A stretch of DNA of 9,273 nt from Paludibacter sp. (GTDB taxonomy: Bacteria > Bacteroidota > Bacteroidia > Bacteroidales > Paludibacteraceae). Below, in pieces: positions 1 through 6,991 of the stretch. A program made the position numbers and the translations under genes. The notes under the pieces are model-generated. The model was not told where the DNA came from. It worked only from the letters and a program-made list of their open reading frames with translations, and did not search any database. Position 1 is the first letter of the stretch, and each line of letters opens with the position of its first letter. The stretch is from positions 1 to 9,273 of the forward strand of contig JANJXE010000082.1 in the NCBI GenBank assembly GCA_024709185.1, written 5' to 3'.

Positions 1-1689
1 GTTGATTTTAATCAGGCTACCTACGATGCTATCCGGGCTTCAAATTTCAAAATTACTTCAACAGCTTCTGTGGGTGTGACCGCAACAGCCCTGGAAACTA
101 TTCCTTCAAGCTATTTAATTGGAGGAACAGGCGCTTCAGTGACTTTAACAGCATCTGTACCAACAACCGATATCACCGGCCTCACACGCGCCGGAAGCAA
201 AACGCTGGGTGCATACCAAGCTACAGGAGTAGTTGAATCTGCCCAAACGCTTTCCATTACACAACCGGCTTCCATGGTATCCTTAACTGTAAATGCAGGA
301 GGTACAGTTACCGTTAACCCCGGCAAGCAACTTACCATTACCGGTACAATGGAAAACAACGGCACCCTCAATTTATTATCAAACAGTGCTGATGGTACTG
401 CCACCATACTTACACCCGCAACCATCAGCGGAAGTGGTGCCACATACAATGTAGAACAGTTTATATCAAGCAGTGCCACCGGGCCTACTGGTCGTAACTG
501 GTACATTTCCAGTCCGTTGTCGGCAGCTTCAACCAATACTATAACCACTGCTACCGGAAACGGTTTGGTGTATTATAATGGATCAACCTGGGTTGATGAA
601 GGCGCCACTATGGAGGTGATGAAGGGATATATTGCCAAATCGCCGGCGCAGAACACCACAATCAACTTTACCGGAGGAACATTAAATACCGGTGATAAAT
701 CGGTAACAAATCTGCCTTTGGGCTTTAATCTGGTTGGTAATCCCTATGCATCTTATGTGGATTTTGCACAGGCAACCAAAACCAATGTCACCAATTCAAT
801 CTGGTATCGCAGCAAAAAGGAAGGTACCTATAATTTCCATACCTATAACGTTACCGGTGGTATAAGTGTAAAGGATGGAACTGCGATTATTCCTCCTATG
901 CAGAGTTTCTGGATTAAAACGACTTCGGCAACCAATGAATTTGGTTTTACCAATGCCATGCGTTCGCACCAGGATCAATCAGTATTATCCAATCGTCTGA
1001 AAGCACCTAAAGCCAGTACGCAACAATTGCTTCGTTTGCAGGTTAGCAACGGAAGCTATTCGGACGAGACCGTTCTATACTCAGACTCCCATGCGCTGAA
1101 TACCTACGATGAGTACGATTCTCAAAAGATGTTCAATAACATCTCCGTGGTTCCCGAAATTTTCACTCAACTAGCTTCGGAAAAATTAGTAATCAACGGG
1201 ATGCAGGAATTACCCCTTAATGTAGAAATGCCGTTGGGTTTTACTACTTTGCAAGCCAATCAGTTTACAATTTCGGCCACAGAAGTAAAGAATTTCGTTA
1301 CTGATGTACGTGTAATCCTGAGTGATAAATCAACAAATCCTGCTGTTGAAACGGATCTGACAGAAGGCCAGTCGTATAGCTTTTATGCCGATGCAACACC
1401 TGTTTCAGCGAATCGGTTTACACTTATGTTCCGTGCTCCAAACCTGTCAACTAATCTTACCCACACACCTGCTCTGAAAGCAAAAGTGTATGTGACAGAT
1501 ACCAATAAAATCAACATTGAAACGGAAACCCAATGCAACTATTCGATTTATGATATTGTGGGCAGCATTGTAACTTCAGGGAACACAGAAAATACAGCTC
1601 TGGCCGGAAAAGCATTTAATAAGGGAATGTATATTGTGAAGTTGGACAACCAACATACAGGCTTCACTACGAAAGTAATAATTGAATAA
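1..1689 (+). CDS. T9SS-sorted large surface protein, C-terminal part (5' end outside window)
   Basis: The frame is open from the first base, so the 562 codons here are the end of a longer protein; a GTG at 70 is only an internal valine. Codons 57-73 (D-I-T-G-x-x-R ... G-A-Y-Q) resemble the closing segment of right-handed beta-helix or choice-of-anchor surface proteins, which end in D..G..R....GAYE. Threonine-, serine- and glycine-rich beta-type sequence follows. Codons 241-255 (GFNLVGNPYASYVDF) match the G-[WF]-N-L-[IV]-G-N-P-Y motif common near the end of large Bacteroidota secreted proteins. The last ~70 residues (AKVYVTDTNKINIET ... GMYIVKL ... TKVIIE) fit a type A Por/T9SS sorting domain: short beta strands, a Y-D-I-x-G turn, and G-M-Y-I-V ending in K-V-I-I. 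The protein is therefore expected to cross the outer membrane through T9SS and be anchored on the cell surface or released. Binding or catalytic function cannot be told from this part. It is probably co-transcribed with the small gene that follows. Confidence 0.9.
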   Translation, partial: VDFNQATYDAIRASNFKITSTASVGVTATALETIPSSYLIGGTGASVTLTASVPTTDITGLTRAGSKTLGAYQATGVVESAQTLSITQPASMVSLTVNAGGTVTVNPGKQLTITGTMENNGTLNLLSNSADGTATILTPATISGSGATYNVEQFISSSATGPTGRNWYISSPLSAASTNTITTATGNGLVYYNGSTWVDEGATMEVMKGYIAKSPAQNTTINFTGGTLNTGDKSVTNLPLGFNLVGNPYASYVDFAQATKTNVTNSIWYRSKKEGTYNFHTYNVTGGISVKDGTAIIPPMQSFWIKTTSATNEFGFTNAMRSHQDQSVLSNRLKAPKASTQQLLRLQVSNGSYSDETVLYSDSHALNTYDEYDSQKMFNNISVVPEIFTQLASEKLVINGMQELPLNVEMPLGFTTLQANQFTISATEVKNFVTDVRVILSDKSTNPAVETDLTEGQSYSFYADATPVSANRFTLMFRAPNLSTNLTHTPALKAKVYVTDTNKINIETETQCNYSIYDIVGSIVTSGNTENTALAGKAFNKGMYIVKLDNQHTGFTTKVIIE

Positions 1690-1702
1690 AACGACGAATA
1701 CA

Positions 1703-1861
1703 ATGAAAACAGAAAATCAAAAATACGTGAGTCCGGAAATTGAAATCATCGTACTGGACAATGAAATATCGTTGGCATTGGAGTCGAATCCTCCTTTCGG
1801 ACCGGATGAAGAATATGTTATGAACGATCTTTTAGTCAATAAAACGGAATTTATTAGTTAG
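1703..1861 (+). CDS. Small (52 aa) acidic protein paired with the T9SS surface protein
   Basis: An ATG 13 bp after the preceding stop opens a 52-codon frame ending in TAG at 1861. The strong terminator follows 24 bp later, so this is the last gene of the same transcript. The protein begins MKTENQKYVSPEIEIIVLDN, continues with EISLALESNPPFGPDEE and ends NKTEFIS. It is acidic and has no signal peptide, membrane segment or cysteine. The N-terminal Y-x-S-P-x-I-E-I-I plus a Pro/Gly-rich C-terminal half is, from memory, typical of small uncharacterised Bacteroidota proteins, some of them encoded next to large exported proteins; no function is assigned. Spacing, initiation codon, the sensible beta-strand-like N terminus and the terminator immediately after it support a real gene. 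The upstream bases (ACGACGAATACA) hold no clear Shine-Dalgarno sequence, which is usual in this phylum. The function is unknown: it could be a chaperone-like partner, a peptide precursor or a regulatory peptide. Confidence 0.7.
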   Translation: MKTENQKYVSPEIEIIVLDNEISLALESNPPFGPDEEYVMNDLLVNKTEFIS

Positions 1862-1885
1862 TCAGGTAGTATAAGATTGTTGGGC

Positions 1886-1930
1886 AACAACCATCTGTAA
1901 AAAGTATAATACAGATGGTTGTTTTATTTT
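1886..1930 (+). terminator. Rho-independent terminator after the T9SS protein and small gene
   Basis: A perfect 14-bp stem is formed by AACAACCATCTGTA (1886-1899) and TACAGATGGTTGTT (1910-1923), with a 10-nt A-rich loop. A T-rich tail (TTTT-A-TTTT, 1922-1930) follows on the plus strand. The opposite side of the stem has no T tract on the minus strand, so it mainly stops plus-strand transcription. It separates this unit from the convergent AraC-family gene, whose stop codon lies 24 bp further on. Confidence 0.9.
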
Positions 1931-1954
1931 AAAATCCAACAAAAGAACTTCCCT

Positions 1955-2872
1955 TTACCGAAGCCCAATCCGCAACCGGTATTTTGCAGGAGAAAAACCG
2001 GTTTGACTTTTAAATACTTTCGAAAAATGATGCCTGTCGTAAAAACCGCATTCGTCGGCAATGGCCTCAATTTCAAGGGTAGAGTGATATAACAGCAGTA
2101 TCGCCTTTTCGATACGTTTTTGTTGAATGTATTGATGCAGTGTTTTCTGCACTTCTCTCTTAAATAACCGCGCTAATGAGTTAGCTGCCAGACTGGCCAC
2201 CTCACTCAGACTGCTTATTGTAAGCTCACTTGCTAAATTTGTTTCAATAAAAGAAAGCACCTTCTGAATTCGTTTGTCCGGCAACAGGATATTCCACATC
2301 TCCGGCAACTGCTGTTGTAAGGCATATATTATCAACCCGTTAAGCCTCATGGAACTTAAAAAACCGATTTCGTTCGGGTGTAGTAACCGCTCTGCTTCTA
2401 TGGCGTACAACTCCTGCTTCCAGTAGTCGTTTAGCCGACAACAATACACGCCCTGCTCTGCTCTATCGTACGGATAGTCGAGGTTAAAATGAACAAAAAA
2501 CTGATCCTTCATCCCCAACGCAGCATACTGCTCAACTTGTTGTTCGGTATTGATTCGGATACCCTTGATACTCTCAACCATGGATTCAGAGGTATTTATA
2601 TTGGACGAAAAGGCAGTATAGGGAGGTATCAGCACCAACTTATCACTGGTCAGCTCGGTTGTTTTGCCTCTGTAATGTACACAGGATCCTCCGGTTTTGC
2701 TGTGATACAGCCTCCAGAAAGGCAATGACAGATTTTGGCACTCCCATTCCGACAACATCCAGTAGCGACTACAATGGAGCTGAAGCTTCACCCCGATAAT
2801 TTCCTGTCGGGCATCCCAGGGATCGTACTTCAGCTGCTCGGGTAACTTGTGGCTAATGTTTGTTTTATACAT
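1955..2872 (-). CDS. AraC-family transcriptional regulator, divergent from the sugar-oxidation operon
   Basis: This 305-residue protein has a typical AraC-type layout. Residues ~30-135 look like a cupin-type sensor domain (PFWRLYHSKTGGSCVHYRG ... LVLIPPYTAFSS ... FFVHFNLDYPYD). An intermediate helical region follows. The C-terminal DNA-binding domain spans ~200-302, with two helix-turn-helix units: residues ~217-240 (LTISSLSEVASLAANSLARLFKRE) and ~267-291, where I-A-D-E-C-G-F-Y-D-R-H-H-F-S-K-V-F-K is followed by the family signature T-G-F-S-P-A-K-Y-R. The start at 2872 gives a normal N terminus. The divergent position, 111 bp from the aldo/keto reductase gene, and the palindromes in between suggest that it senses the sugar or an intermediate of the adjacent operon and controls both promoters. 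The family assignment is firm; ligand and direction of control are inferred. Confidence 0.93.
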   Translation of the reverse strand: MYKTNISHKLPEQLKYDPWDARQEIIGVKLQLHCSRYWMLSEWECQNLSLPFWRLYHSKTGGSCVHYRGKTTELTSDKLVLIPPYTAFSSNINTSESMVESIKGIRINTEQQVEQYAALGMKDQFFVHFNLDYPYDRAEQGVYCCRLNDYWKQELYAIEAERLLHPNEIGFLSSMRLNGLIIYALQQQLPEMWNILLPDKRIQKVLSFIETNLASELTISSLSEVASLAANSLARLFKREVQKTLHQYIQQKRIEKAILLLYHSTLEIEAIADECGFYDRHHFSKVFKSQTGFSPAKYRLRIGLR

Positions 2873-2889
2873 ATTTCAGTTTGAAATAT
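2871..2889. promoter_or_regulatory. Palindrome A, candidate AraC-regulator operator
   Basis: ATATTTCA-GTT-TGAAATAT is a perfect 8-bp inverted repeat with a 3-bp centre. It begins inside the AraC gene's start codon region. Its centre lies about 25 bp from that of a second, related palindrome. The position is upstream of the plus-strand promoter and inside the presumed 5' leader of the regulator gene, which suits activation of the operon and autorepression. No binding data; assignment rests on symmetry and place. Confidence 0.5.
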
Positions 2890-2894
2890 ACATA

Positions 2895-2923
2895 TTTATA
2901 TTTCTGAAATACAGCTATCTTTG
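2895..2923 (+). promoter_or_regulatory. Promoter of the sugar-oxidation operon
   Basis: TATCTTTG (2916-2923) matches the Bacteroidota primary-sigma -7 consensus TAnnTTTG exactly. The best -33 candidate is the imperfect TTTA at 2895-2898, 17 bp upstream, so the promoter may need an activator. Transcription would start near 2930 and leave a leader of about 50 nt before the ATG at 2984. Confidence 0.6.
2899..2911. promoter_or_regulatory. Palindrome B, second candidate AraC-regulator operator
   Basis: TATTTC-T-GAAATA is a perfect 6-bp inverted repeat sharing TATTTC and GAAATA with palindrome A. It ends 4 bp before the plus-strand -7 element, where a -33 box would partly lie. A regulator bound here could contact RNA polymerase as AraC does at a -35-overlapping site, or could block it. 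Confidence 0.45.
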
Positions 2924-2954
2924 TGTAGACTAATCTAATTTTTACACAAAGATA
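2916..2954. repeat. Perfect 12-bp inverted repeat carrying both facing -7 elements
   Basis: TATCTTTGTGTA (2916-2927) and TACACAAAGATA (2943-2954) are exact inverted copies around a 15-bp centre. The identity runs 4 bp beyond each TAnnTTTG box. The arms could also be a dyad operator or form a hairpin in either transcript. Confidence 0.8.
2947..2954 (-). promoter_or_regulatory. -7 element for the AraC-family gene
   Basis: On the minus strand this reads TATCTTTG, an exact TAnnTTTG match. It would start transcription near 2940, giving a ~70-nt leader that contains both palindromes. A TTTG lies only 15 bp upstream (2970-2973 on the plus strand), closer than usual, so the -33 box is uncertain. Confidence 0.5.
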
Positions 2955-2983
2955 CAAACATATTTTCATCAAACAATACCAAC

Positions 2984-4024
2984 ATGAGGATGAATGAGAT
3001 CGGCGTTAATGGAATAAGAATTCCACCAATAATTTTCGGGACCAGTTCTCTGGGTAATTTATACACAGCACTGTCTGATGACACGAAACTTGAACTCGTT
3101 CGGCAGGCTTTTGAAGCAGTTCCTTCACCTGTTGCATTCGATTGTGCAGGAAAATATGGTGCTGGATTAGCGCTTGAAAAGTTAGGTGAGTGCCTGGAAA
3201 AACTGCATGTTAACCCTGACGATGTAGTAATCAGCAATAAATTGGGCTGGAAACAAACTGCGCTGCTATCTACAGAACCCACCTTTGAACCGGGCGTATG
3301 GATGAATCTTAAAAACGATGCAACACAGGACATCAGTTACGATGGAATTATGGCCTGTTATCAGCAGGGGAATCTATTACTGGGCACTCAATATTCGCCT
3401 CAGTTGGTTTCTGTTCACGATCCCGACGAATACCTGCTTTCTGCTACGTCTATGAAAGAAAGGGATTCACGGTTTATGCAAATAATCGATGCCTACAAAG
3501 CCTTATCCGATTTAAAAAAAGAAGGGAAAGTGAAAGCATTAGGAATTGGTGCCAAAAACTGGCAGGTTATTCAGGAGATAACGCAAGAGGTTAACCTCGA
3601 CTGGGTAATGTTTGCCAACAGTATGACGATCATGCATCATCCGGCTGAACTGCTGGAGTTTATGCAGCAATTACACAACAATCGGATAAGCATTATTAAT
3701 TCAGCTGTATTTCATGCCGGATTTTTAATCGGGGGTAAATTTTTTGATTACAAACTAATTCAACCCGATACAGCGGCCAATAAACGCATTTTCAAATGGC
3801 GGAGCGACTTTTTTGACTTGTGTAATAAGCACCGGGTTTCACCGGCGGTTGCATGCATTAGCTTTGCCACTTCTATTCCTGGGGTGATTAGTATTGCGCT
3901 CAACACCTCTAATCCTAACAATATAAAAGAAAATGTTAACTCAGTTATGACAAGGGTTTCTGATGAATTTTGGGCAGATATGAAGGCAATGAAACTGATC
4001 GATTCAGCCTATCCTTTTGTGTAA
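2984..4024 (+). CDS. Aldo/keto reductase, probable aldose (L-fucose/L-galactose type) 1-dehydrogenase
   Basis: This 346-residue protein is an NAD(P)-dependent TIM-barrel oxidoreductase of the AKR superfamily. The catalytic tetrad is visible in order: D53 (AFDCAGKYG), Y58, K86 (ISNKLGW) and H145 (LVSVHDPDEY). The N terminus (IGVNGIRIPPIIFGTSSLGN) and the late segment SIPGVISIALNTSNPNNIKENV resemble D-threo-aldose 1-dehydrogenase (L-fucose dehydrogenase) and L-galactose dehydrogenase relatives. The likely reaction is oxidation of the C1 hemiacetal of an L-sugar to the 1,4- or 1,5-lactone in the cytoplasm. The next gene encoding a lactonase of the fuconolactonase type supports this. ATG 2984 is used, but ATG 2990 (M3) would serve equally. 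It is the first gene of a three-gene operon, 46 bp before the next. Substrate (fucose, galactose, arabinose or related) is inferred; the fold and tetrad are seen. Confidence 0.88.
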   Translation: MRMNEIGVNGIRIPPIIFGTSSLGNLYTALSDDTKLELVRQAFEAVPSPVAFDCAGKYGAGLALEKLGECLEKLHVNPDDVVISNKLGWKQTALLSTEPTFEPGVWMNLKNDATQDISYDGIMACYQQGNLLLGTQYSPQLVSVHDPDEYLLSATSMKERDSRFMQIIDAYKALSDLKKEGKVKALGIGAKNWQVIQEITQEVNLDWVMFANSMTIMHHPAELLEFMQQLHNNRISIINSAVFHAGFLIGGKFFDYKLIQPDTAANKRIFKWRSDFFDLCNKHRVSPAVACISFATSIPGVISIALNTSNPNNIKENVNSVMTRVSDEFWADMKAMKLIDSAYPFV

Positions 4025-4070
4025 TCAACTACTAACGTAACTTTTTCCGGTTTCACTAATTTGCGGTTTT

Positions 4071-4910
4071 ATGAAAATTGATAGCCATCAGCATTTCTGG
4101 CACTACAATGCAACCGAATATGGTTGGATTAATGATGAAATGGCTGTATTAAGAAATGATTTTTTACCGGTGCAACTAGTAAAAGAGCTGACTACGATTG
4201 GGTTCGACGGTTCTATTGCTGTCCAGGCACGTCAATCGTTGGAAGAAACCAACTGGCTGCTTCAACTTGCCGACCTTCATCCATTTATAAAAGGTGTGGT
4301 AGGTTGGATCGACCTTCAATCGGAACAGGCTGAAATGGAGATTGCACACTTTGCCAAACATCCGAAAGCTGCAGGAGTGCGGCATGTTATTCACGATGAA
4401 GCCGATGTAAATTTTATGCTTCAACCTTCATTTATGGGAGGTATGAAGATGCTTGAGCCTTACCAGCTAACCTACGACCTGCTTATCTTTCCAATACATC
4501 TGGATGCTACGATTCAATTTATACCGCATTTTTCGGAACAACAGATTTTCGTGATTGACCATATCGCAAAACCGTTGATAAGAGAGGGCATTCTATCGCC
4601 CTGGAAAGAAAAAATGACTCTTCTGGCAAGCTATCCAAATGTATTTTGTAAAGTTTCGGGAATGGTGACAGAAGCAAATTGGCAAATGTGGCGAACTGAA
4701 GATATCAGACCCTATCTCGACGTGGTTTTTGAAACTTTTGGGACCGAACGGGTTATGATTGGCTCTGATTGGCCGGTCTGTCTGTTAGCAGGCAACTACG
4801 GAGAGGTGATGGCTATTGTAACTGACTACATTGCCGAATTTTCCGAAAGTGAAAAAGCGATGATTCTCGGCGGAAATGCGTGCAGGGCTTACCTTTCACG
4901 AAAACAGTAA
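4071..4910 (+). CDS. Amidohydrolase-family sugar lactonase (L-fuconolactonase type)
   Basis: This 279-residue protein belongs to the Amidohydrolase_2 / COG3618 group, which includes L-fuconolactonase and L-rhamnono-1,4-lactonase. The metal-site H-x-H is at the very N terminus (D-S-H6-Q-H8-F-W), which fixes the start. Further family motifs are G-V-R104-H105, H143 (PIHLD), V-I-D-H164-I-A-K-P and the C-terminal G-S-D233-W-P-V with the metal/catalytic aspartate. The family is usually about 275-290 residues, so it appears complete. It should hydrolyse the aldonolactone made by the upstream reductase to the free aldonate in the cytoplasm. It lies 46 bp after that gene and 47 bp before the dehydrogenase gene, with no terminator between them. 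The lactonase role is well supported by family and neighbours; which lactone is inferred. Confidence 0.88.
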   Translation: MKIDSHQHFWHYNATEYGWINDEMAVLRNDFLPVQLVKELTTIGFDGSIAVQARQSLEETNWLLQLADLHPFIKGVVGWIDLQSEQAEMEIAHFAKHPKAAGVRHVIHDEADVNFMLQPSFMGGMKMLEPYQLTYDLLIFPIHLDATIQFIPHFSEQQIFVIDHIAKPLIREGILSPWKEKMTLLASYPNVFCKVSGMVTEANWQMWRTEDIRPYLDVVFETFGTERVMIGSDWPVCLLAGNYGEVMAIVTDYIAEFSESEKAMILGGNACRAYLSRKQ

Positions 4911-4957
4911 AATCCCTTTATCGAACTTATTGATAAATCATCTTTATAAAAAATTAC

Positions 4958-5998
4958 ATGGAAAATCCAATGAAAGCCATACAAATTACCGGGCCGGGCA
5001 AAGTTTCGCTGGTTCAAATCAGAAAGCCCACTATCAGTAATGACGAAGTATTGATAAAAATTCACTACGTCGGTTTTTGCGGCTCCGATTTAAATACATT
5101 TTTGGGTAAGAATCCACTGGTAAAGCTTCCCGTTATTCCAGGACACGAAATAGGGGCGACCATAGAGGCGGTGGGTAATAATGTTCCCGATCAATTTTTA
5201 CCGGGAATGGCGTGTACTGTCAATCCATACACAGCTTGTGGCAACTGTACTTCATGCCGTAATGGACGTCCGAATGCATGCAGGTACAATCAAACCTTTG
5301 GTGTACAACGCAATGGAGCTATGTGCGGGTACATAGCTGTTCCCTGGAACAAGGTACTGACCGACGACTCCATCACACCCCTGCAATTTACACTGGTTGA
5401 ACCGATGAGTGTGGGCTTTCATGCTGTAGCCCGTGCTGAAGTCACCGATCTCGACCAGGTGATGGTTATCGGCTGTGGAATGATTGGTATCGGAGCAGTT
5501 GTCAGAGCTGCATTGCGGGGTGCCATCGTGATTGCTGTAGATATGGATGATGCAAAATTAACCCTGGCAAAAAAGTTGGGAGCCACTCATACCATCAATT
5601 CCAAAACAGAAAATTTGTCCGAACGGCTTAGGATTATTACCAGGGAAAATGGTCCGGATGTGATAATAGAAGCAGTTGGGGCACCACAAACCTATGTCAC
5701 TGCTATACAAGAAGTGGCCTTCTCTGGCAGGGTGGTTTGCATTGGTTACGCCAAGACCGAAATAGCTTTCGAAACAAAATTATTTGTACAAAAAGAGATG
5801 GATATCAGAGGCTCACGCAATGCAATGCCTGAAGATTTTCGCGCGGTATTGGAATACATGAAAAGAGGCAACTGTCCGGTTAATGAGCTAATCAGCGGCA
5901 TTTTCAATCCGGAAGAAGCACAACTTGCACTTGAAACCTGGGCATCAGATCCTTCAAGAGTGTTTAGGATGATGATTCGGTTTTCACCTTTGTCATAA
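4958..5998 (+). CDS. Zinc-dependent medium-chain dehydrogenase, probable aldonate dehydrogenase (L-galactonate/L-fuconate type)
   Basis: This 346-residue protein has the full zinc alcohol-dehydrogenase layout. Catalytic-zinc residues are C41 (GFCGSD), H63-E64 (PGHE) and E148 (LVEP). The structural-zinc lobe has four cysteines, C94, C97, C100 and C108. The Rossmann motif G172-C-G174-M-I-G177 is followed by D195 at the end of the second strand (VIAVDMDD), which favours NAD+ over NADP+. The late G-S-R-N-A-M-P-E-D-F segment closely resembles that in E. coli L-galactonate 5-dehydrogenase (LgoD), as recalled. In this operon it most simply oxidises the aldonate released by the lactonase to a keto-aldonate; oxidation of a later intermediate is an alternative. 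The chosen ATG adds four residues before M5, which is the more usual family start. It is the last gene of the operon; no clear terminator follows. Confidence 0.87.
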   Translation: MENPMKAIQITGPGKVSLVQIRKPTISNDEVLIKIHYVGFCGSDLNTFLGKNPLVKLPVIPGHEIGATIEAVGNNVPDQFLPGMACTVNPYTACGNCTSCRNGRPNACRYNQTFGVQRNGAMCGYIAVPWNKVLTDDSITPLQFTLVEPMSVGFHAVARAEVTDLDQVMVIGCGMIGIGAVVRAALRGAIVIAVDMDDAKLTLAKKLGATHTINSKTENLSERLRIITRENGPDVIIEAVGAPQTYVTAIQEVAFSGRVVCIGYAKTEIAFETKLFVQKEMDIRGSRNAMPEDFRAVLEYMKRGNCPVNELISGIFNPEEAQLALETWASDPSRVFRMMIRFSPLS

Positions 5999-6155
5999 AA
6001 AAGCAGTAATTATACAAATCAGATTTATTGAAGGTTTAATACTGATTAATCCCAATATTCACAAAATCTGACGAAGTACAAAGCTACCTGAGAAGTGGAA
6101 CAATGAAATTCTGTAATGCTGTTTTCATTTAATGCGCATCACCGCGCACTCCACC

Positions 6156-6190
6156 CATTAATCATTTATCATTTATCATTAACCATTATT
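6156..6190. repeat. Five tandem heptamers (CATTWAY type)
   Basis: CATTAAT-CATTTAT-CATTTAT-CATTAAC-CATTATT runs without a gap. The last unit covers the TAA stop codon of the esterase gene (6186-6188). The rest of the 187-bp gap between the dehydrogenase and esterase genes (5999-6185) holds no gene or convincing terminator. Such TCATTTA-rich runs are, from memory, common between genes in Bacteroidota; their role is unknown. Confidence 0.75.
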
Positions 6191-6899
6191 TAAACACCTT
6201 CATCGGCACCAACCACCGCTCCACATTTTCTTTAAACATCCGTGAAAACTCAGCAGCGCCGTACGGGCTAACATGTGTGGAGTCCTGCTTGGTTTCGTTG
6301 AAAGCAAATAGCTTTTTGGAACCTTCGGGGCCGAGCTTTGTGACTAATTCGCGGGTCAGGGCTTCCATGTCGATGCAGGGGGTGTAGGTGGCTAATGCAA
6401 CTTCCCAGGCTCCTTTCACGTAGTCGCCATGTGTATCGAGAAGCTGGCCTTTGGCATCAAAGTGGCGACGAACAATGGGGGTGCAAACAACGATATTCGC
6501 TCCTTTTTTGCGGGCTGCCTCAATCATTTTTCGAATATTGGCCTGGAAGGAACCAAACGGATCGGTGTGCAGTTTGGGATCCGGATCCTTGTCGTTGTGG
6601 CCAAACTGAATCACCAGGTGATCGCCCGGCTTGATGCTGTCGAGTACCGATTTCCAACGGCCTTCGTTGATGTAACTGAGTGTGCTGGCACCGGCCACGG
6701 CTCTGTTTTTCAACACAACGTTGGGTTTAAGCAAGGGCCTTAATCCTTCGGCCCAACCTGTCGCAGGGGCTTGATCGGCCGGTTTGGCTGCCATGGAAGA
6801 ATCGCCTATCATCCATACGGTTACACGGGGTATTGAGGTGGATGCAATAAGGGTGAGGATAGTCACAATGAGAACCAGAGGGAAAATGATTTGTTTCAT
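6186..6899 (-). CDS. Secreted GDSL/SGNH esterase, rhamnogalacturonan acetylesterase-like (CE12 type)
   Basis: This 237-residue protein starts with a signal peptide: K2, a hydrophobic stretch IIFPLVLIVTILTLIAS, then a likely cleavage near residue 20-24. There is no lipobox cysteine, so it is probably periplasmic or secreted. SGNH blocks follow in order: block I G32-D-S34-S-M with the nucleophile S34; block II N-R-A-V-A-G70; block III G100-H-N102-D with the oxyanion asparagine; and block V D206-S-T-H209, the rest of the triad. Length and blocks fit rhamnogalacturonan acetylesterases, which remove acetyl groups from pectin; other carbohydrate acetyl esters are possible. It is a single gene convergent with the sugar-oxidation operon. 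Plus-strand frames across it are shadows. Confidence 0.87.
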   Translation of the reverse strand: MKQIIFPLVLIVTILTLIASTSIPRVTVWMIGDSSMAAKPADQAPATGWAEGLRPLLKPNVVLKNRAVAGASTLSYINEGRWKSVLDSIKPGDHLVIQFGHNDKDPDPKLHTDPFGSFQANIRKMIEAARKKGANIVVCTPIVRRHFDAKGQLLDTHGDYVKGAWEVALATYTPCIDMEALTRELVTKLGPEGSKKLFAFNETKQDSTHVSPYGAAEFSRMFKENVERWLVPMKVFK

Positions 6900-6991
6900 T
6901 CGGTAATGATTTGTTTTTTAACGGTCGTATGTAACTCGCATGTCCAAATTACCATAACCTAAGATGTGAAGTATTTACATGCTCGTTTCAT

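Noticed and set aside
111..548. 145-codon minus-strand frame opposite the T9SS protein
   Set aside because: Antisense shadow of repetitive Thr/Ser/Val-rich coding sequence; the plus frame runs through to a sorting domain.
4025..4070. TAATTTG before the lactonase gene as an internal promoter
   Set aside because: It has one base too few for TAnnTTTG and no matching -33 box; the 46-bp gap fits an operon.
6017..6047. AATCAG...CTGATT hairpin after the dehydrogenase gene as terminator
   Set aside because: Only 6 bp of stem around a long loop, no GC-rich stem and no T tract after it.
6105..6131. Tiny plus-strand frame between the dehydrogenase and esterase genes
   Set aside because: Only about nine codons, without promoter or context.
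6395..6743. Two overlapping plus-strand frames inside the esterase gene
   Set aside because: Antisense shadows of a gene with intact catalytic motifs; their products show no recognisable domain.
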